A stretch of DNA of 9,804 bases from JAWPMV01 sp038527215 (GTDB lineage Bacteria > Bacteroidota > Bacteroidia > J057). Position numbers and translations under genes: made by a program. The notes under the pieces are model-generated. The model was not told where the DNA came from. It saw only the letters and a list, made by a program, of their open reading frames with translations, and made no database searches. Position 1 is the first letter of the stretch; each line of letters begins with the position of its first letter. Positions 6,606-9,804 of the stretch are shown here, piece by piece. Location: positions 1 through 9,804 of the forward strand of contig JBCBGC010000190.1 of assembly GCA_038527215.1 (NCBI GenBank), given 5' to 3'.

Positions 6606-9059
6606 TTAGCGGACCACCAGCTTTTTATGCAGGGTATATCCATCTATTTCCAGGGCAATTAGGTACATGCCACTGGCTAATGAGCCTAGCGCAAGTTCCT
6701 CTTTTACGCGCCACTGCCGGCCCAATGCTTTTTGTTGAATGACCTGGCCTTGCATATCCAGCAGCTGCCAGCCAAGTTCACGCGCTTGTTCCAATTGGAT
6801 ATCCAGGGTAGCCTGCTGGGTGGCAGGATTTGGATAAAGGTCCCATTCCAGGCCAAGTTCTTCTTCCAGATTGGTGAAGATGGTTACTTCAATTTGCTTA
6901 CAGACGGTATTGATACACACCCCATTACTTGCCGTGAGACAAACCGTAAAATTGTTGATGGACTGGTAGGTATGGGAAGGATTTTGCTGGTTACTGGTAT
7001 TGCCGTCCCCAAAATCCCAGGACCAGTTGTTGGCCACCGAACCTGTAAGGTCTGTGAATTGCACTGACTGGTAAAGTTCCGCTGAATCAGGCAAGGTGAA
7101 ATCAGGCGTGAAATCACTCTTACTGGTGATCAGAATGGTATCTTTTGCTACACAGCCAGCCACGTCACTCACCGTCACTATGTATTGACCGGCTGTAGTG
7201 ATGTAAATGGGATTGAATTGCTGTCCGGTAGACCATATATAGGTCGTTCCCGTAGCTCCTGCATCAAGCAGGGTAGAATCACCTTCACAAATTTCCTTAT
7301 CTGGTCCCAAATCAACTTGCAGAGGAGAAAGGAGTACATTTACCGTATCGGCCCGAATACACCCATCACTGTTCTCAACCTGGCCGATCACGATGCCCGG
7401 CTGGCTGACGGTGATGGTCTGCGTAGTCTCCCCCGTGGACCAGAAATAGGTGGCCCCAGGATTGCCCAGGTCGAAGCTTACAGAGGAACCATTACAGATC
7501 ACTTGGTCAGGTCCAAGATTCACCAATGGAGCGGCTCCTTGATTAATATTTACGGTATCGCTGCCTTGACAGCCAAAAGGGTTGGTCACCACGACCCAGT
7601 AGGTGCCGGGTAATTGTGTGGTGATCTGTTGGGTCACTTGATTATTGGACCAGAGATAGCTGTTTCCGGGATTCAGGGCATCGAGGGTAAATTCCCCGCA
7701 CTCTACCCGATCATCGCCCAGGTCCACCACCGGAGTCAGGGACACATCTACATCAATGGTATCCGAAATCTGGCAATTACCGGCTGTAGTAACATCCACG
7801 ATGTATTGATTGGGAGCTGAGACGAAAATGGTTTGTGTAGTCGAGGCCCCTACATTCCATAAATAAGTGGTCCCCGGATTGCCGGCCCCGGCATCCAGCA
7901 ATAAGGATTGCCCCACACAAATGGTGGTATCTTCTCCCAAATCAATGTTGGGTAAGATATCCAGGATGACATCAATAGAGTCGGTGACTACACACCCGAA
8001 GTTATCTGAGACGGTTACCTTATACTTTCCTGATTGGGTTACATCGAAGAACTGAGAATTATTAGGACCCGGCTCCCAGACGTGGTTAGCCGTGGGGTTT
8101 CCTGCATCCAGAATCAAGGTATCACCAGGGCAAATAATCTGGTCTTGAGGAAGGTTTACAAAAGTCGGACTTACCGTGAGGTTTAAGGTATCCCTCACCA
8201 CGAATCCCAGCGAGTCCTCCACGATGACGATGTACTGATTAGAAGCCACAGCCACTTTGGTACAAAGGGTATCTACCGGGCTGGTGCTCCATAAGTAAGA
8301 GACGGCTGAAGGAGAACAGGCTTGTAATATCAAGGTATCGGCAAAACAAATCACCGTATCTGGTCCCAGGTCGACAAAAGGCGCATCAGCGATGACGACA
8401 TCATCAAAGGCAAAACCATCGTAGGTGTTCCCAAAGTCTGAACCCAGGCAAAAACGCAGGCGAACACTCGGTTCATTGGCCAGGCCATTCAAGGCATGCT
8501 GAGCGGGTAGCCACTGCTGGCTGCCATTACCGGTTATGTCCCGGCCTGACCAGCCCAGGGATTGACCACAAGGCCCACCCAAGAATCCTCCTACGATGGA
8601 TTGGTTGTTATACCAGGCCACAGGATCCAGGAAGCCTCCCACCACGTTCCAGGTAGCCCCACTATCTGTACTAGCGGCCAAAGCTACCCCGTCAAAGTTG
8701 GCTTCTAATTCCCAAAAGACGCTAAAGGCAATGTGGGGGTTATTCAGGTTGGAAAAATCAAACTCCGGGCTTTCTACGAATGCGCTGGAATTATCAGCGT
8801 AGTTCCCGGTCAGGGAACCCGTTACCCAGCAATTCGGGGCAGAAGCAGCCGCACTGATCACGGGCTTGGCCGGCGTTCCGTGGGTCCACCCATTGATTCC
8901 CCCAATATTGGGCACCCAGCCACCAGGGCCAGAATCAAAGTCTTCAAAATAGGGAAAAGTAGTAATCTGGGCGGATACAAAGAAGGGCAAGAGGCTTGCC
9001 ATTCCGAAAAGGAGAATTTTCCAAACAGTAGAGGAGAAAGGTTTCATCAGCAGATTCAT
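6606..9059 (-). CDS. T9SS-secreted multidomain protein: jelly-roll, six Ig-like repeats, PKD, sorting domain
   Basis: An 817-residue cell-surface or secreted protein. Residues 1-30 form a Sec signal peptide (hydrophobic ILLFGMASLLPFFVSA, cut before Q31). Residues 32-225 resemble a MAM/jelly-roll module (FEDFDSGPGGW ... STDSGATW ... GFAFDDVVIAD), common in exported Bacteroidota proteins as a binding or adhesion domain. Six Ig-like repeats follow (228-649), each opening like VDLGPDTVIC and containing a YLWS-type core. A PKD domain spans about 650-730 (WDFGDGNTS at 681-689). A type A T9SS C-terminal sorting domain is at 738-817 (DLYPNPATQQA ... GMYLIALEIDGYTLHKKLVVR), which directs export across the outer membrane and is normally cleaved on anchoring. 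There is no visible protease or glycosidase domain, so an adhesin, matrix or carbohydrate-binding role is inferred. ATG 9047 (MKPFSS) is an alternative start four residues in. It stands alone, with its own terminator at 6543-6584. Confidence 0.93.
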   Translation of the reverse strand: MNLLMKPFSSTVWKILLFGMASLLPFFVSAQITTFPYFEDFDSGPGGWVPNIGGINGWTHGTPAKPVISAAASAPNCWVTGSLTGNYADNSSAFVESPEFDFSNLNNPHIAFSVFWELEANFDGVALAASTDSGATWNVVGGFLDPVAWYNNQSIVGGFLGGPCGQSLGWSGRDITGNGSQQWLPAQHALNGLANEPSVRLRFCLGSDFGNTYDGFAFDDVVIADAPFVDLGPDTVICFADTLILQACSPSAVSYLWSTSPVDTLCTKVAVASNQYIVIVEDSLGFVVRDTLNLTVSPTFVNLPQDQIICPGDTLILDAGNPTANHVWEPGPNNSQFFDVTQSGKYKVTVSDNFGCVVTDSIDVILDILPNIDLGEDTTICVGQSLLLDAGAGNPGTTYLWNVGASTTQTIFVSAPNQYIVDVTTAGNCQISDTIDVDVSLTPVVDLGDDRVECGEFTLDALNPGNSYLWSNNQVTQQITTQLPGTYWVVVTNPFGCQGSDTVNINQGAAPLVNLGPDQVICNGSSVSFDLGNPGATYFWSTGETTQTITVSQPGIVIGQVENSDGCIRADTVNVLLSPLQVDLGPDKEICEGDSTLLDAGATGTTYIWSTGQQFNPIYITTAGQYIVTVSDVAGCVAKDTILITSKSDFTPDFTLPDSAELYQSVQFTDLTGSVANNWSWDFGDGNTSNQQNPSHTYQSINNFTVCLTASNGVCINTVCKQIEVTIFTNLEEELGLEWDLYPNPATQQATLDIQLEQARELGWQLLDMQGQVIQQKALGRQWRVKEELALGSLASGMYLIALEIDGYTLHKKLVVR
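7113..8378 (-). repeat. Six degenerate Ig-like protein repeats (about 70 residues each)
   Basis: Repeats in protein order begin near residues 228, 299, 370, 444, 512 and 581, each 68-74 residues long. The shared pattern is [VI][DN]L(G)xDxxIC near the start, then LDAGNPGxxYLWS, then an OQYxVxV-like strand (for example GQYIVTVSD), then GC and DTI. In repeats 2-6 the early Cys and the late GC Cys (310/356, 381/429, 454/497, 522/567, 591/636) could form one disulfide each. Repeat 1 lacks the late GC (it reads LGF) and has C248 and C266 instead. Repeats differ enough at the DNA level that they are old rather than recent duplications. Confidence 0.85.
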
Positions 9060-9220
9060 GTGTTAACTATGTCTAATACACATAGGAGCGCAGCTTCCCT
9101 AACTAAACCTTAAAGGTAAACAATAATTTTTCTGAGAAGAAAAGGCGATTATCCAAAATTTGGGAATAAGGCATAAAATCCAGGCAAAATCCCTTCTCAA
9201 GGCCGTTGTCCGACTATACA

Positions 9221-9257
9221 AAAGAAAAACCCCTAAGCAAGGAACCTTACTCAGGGG
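9221..9257 (-). terminator. Intrinsic terminator after the TonB-like gene
   Basis: On the minus strand CCCCTGAGTAAGG (9257-9245) pairs with CCTTGCTTAGGGG (9242-9230) over 13 positions, including two G-U wobbles. It is followed by TTTTTCTTT. On the plus strand the wobbles become A-C mismatches and no T run follows, so the hairpin works only on the minus strand. It lies about 39 nt after the stop of the gene that ends at 9297. The rest of the 9060-9296 spacer shows no gene or clear promoter. Confidence 0.82.
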
Positions 9258-9296
9258 GGAATCAAATGAAAATATTCTTTTCGTTATCCTGCTAAC

Positions 9297-9782
9297 TTAT
9301 TGACCGAAATAGATTTCCGTCCAGCAAGCATAGGGTTTCTGGTTTTTATAAGCCGGGAAAAACTTTAAATCCTCAATATGTACCTCCACTCCATGACGAA
9401 GGCTGGGGTCAGCGCTTCGGATATCCTTAAAGGCCATGACTCTGCCTTTTTCGTTTACCAATACCCGAACTTTTACCAGGTCCTGCTGAAATTGAGAGGA
9501 CTTTTTACTCCGACATCTCCGACGACGCTTGCGCTTTTTCTCCTCTTTGATGATCCGCTGTTTGATTTCCAGGTAGTTTACCGCCTGGGGTTGTTCTGCC
9601 ACAGAGCGACAACGCGGAGCAGGATTACAGCGCGGTGCAGGGTTACAAGACTGAACCCGGTGCTGCTTTCTCACCTTGATAACGTGATGGTGGCGTTGAG
9701 AGGTCAGGCCGCGAGCGGCAATCAGGATCAGAGCGAAAGCCGTAAGAAGGATCCAGAAATTCTTTTCCTTGGCAGAGATCAT
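9297..9782 (-). CDS. Small membrane-anchored protein with TonB-like C-terminal domain
   Basis: A 161-residue protein. Residues 9-24 (FWILLTAFALILIAAR) form one membrane segment after a short cytosolic start, placing the rest in the periplasm. Residues 30-60 are His/Arg/Cys-rich and include the tandem CNPAPRCNPAPRC (46-58). Residues 72-94 are a charged, mostly basic helix (KEEKKRKRRRRCRSKK). Residues 102-161 (VKVRVLVNEKGRV ... DLKFFPAYKNQKPYACWTEIYF) match the TonB C-terminal fold pattern: a strand, helix, then [FY]xPAxxNGKP and a last strand. TonB passes proton-motive energy to outer-membrane transporters, but no ExbB/ExbD is in view, the membrane anchor plus linker is very short and Cys-rich, and there is no long Pro-rich spanning region. 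A TonB-domain adaptor or stand-alone periplasmic protein is therefore as likely as true TonB. The ATG at 9782 gives a normal anchor; a terminator follows. Confidence 0.75.
   Translation of the reverse strand: MISAKEKNFWILLTAFALILIAARGLTSQRHHHVIKVRKQHRVQSCNPAPRCNPAPRCRSVAEQPQAVNYLEIKQRIIKEEKKRKRRRRCRSKKSSQFQQDLVKVRVLVNEKGRVMAFKDIRSADPSLRHGVEVHIEDLKFFPAYKNQKPYACWTEIYFGQ
9612..9647 (-). repeat. Two-copy 18-bp tandem repeat encoding CNPAPR
   Basis: Two 18-bp units encode CNPAPR twice and are followed by a further Cys (C58), giving three cysteines at six-residue spacing. The units differ at three third-codon positions (AAC/AAT, GCA/GCT, CGC/CGT), so protein sequence has been kept while DNA drifted. 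This suggests selection on the peptide rather than a fresh slippage event. Confidence 0.85.
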
Positions 9783-9804
9783 ATGGAGAAGCTATTAGAA
9801 ATAT

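Noticed and set aside
7185..7820. Plus-strand open frames opposite the secreted repeat protein.
   Set aside because: They mirror the repeats on the other strand and show no recognisable domain or start context.
9783..9804. A plus-strand ATG (9783-9785) back to back with the TonB-like gene start inside CATATG, reading M-E-K-L-L-E-I to the edge.
   Set aside because: Only seven codons are visible and there is no room for separate start signals, so a divergent gene cannot be supported.

Overview
The window looks like chromosomal DNA of a member of the Bacteroidota, probably a Saprospiria/Cytophaga-type lineage. The main evidence is an 817-residue secreted protein with Ig-like repeats, a PKD domain and a C-terminal type IX secretion sorting domain. 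Start regions are A-rich without clear Shine-Dalgarno motifs, and the amino-acid biosynthesis genes have the sequence style of this phylum. The genus call is inference.

Layout. Positions 1-2586 (minus strand) hold the start of a branched-chain amino acid operon: leader peptide, attenuator, ilvE, then ilvD, which runs off the left edge. ilvE and ilvD are 14 bp apart. Positions 2740-3585 (plus) hold an ATP-cone / PD-(D/E)XK nuclease-like protein, divergent from the ilv leader and convergent with thrC; the two stop codons abut. Positions 3586-6513 (minus) hold threonine genes, thrB then thrC. A plus-strand gene for a putative lipoprotein (4908-5576) fills the space between them almost exactly. 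Positions 6543-9059 hold the T9SS-secreted repeat protein (minus) and its terminator. Positions 9221-9782 hold a small membrane-anchored protein with a TonB-like C-terminal domain (minus) and its terminator.

The clearest regulatory discovery is upstream of ilvE. A 21-codon reading frame has 11 Leu/Ile/Val codons. Its stop codon overlaps the first of three copies of an 11-bp element (GAGAATGGTTT or its complement). Copies 1 and 2 can pair as an antiterminator; copies 2 and 3 form a 12-bp terminator hairpin followed by a T-rich tract, 35 nt before ilvE. This is the architecture of ribosome-mediated transcription attenuation responding to charged branched-chain tRNAs.

The genes are linked metabolically: ThrB and ThrC make threonine, the precursor of isoleucine, and IlvD and IlvE carry out the last steps of isoleucine, valine and leucine synthesis. 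Other points worth attention are the antisense gene nested in thrB-thrC, and an aminotransferase that lacks the glutamate normally contacting the PLP ring nitrogen.
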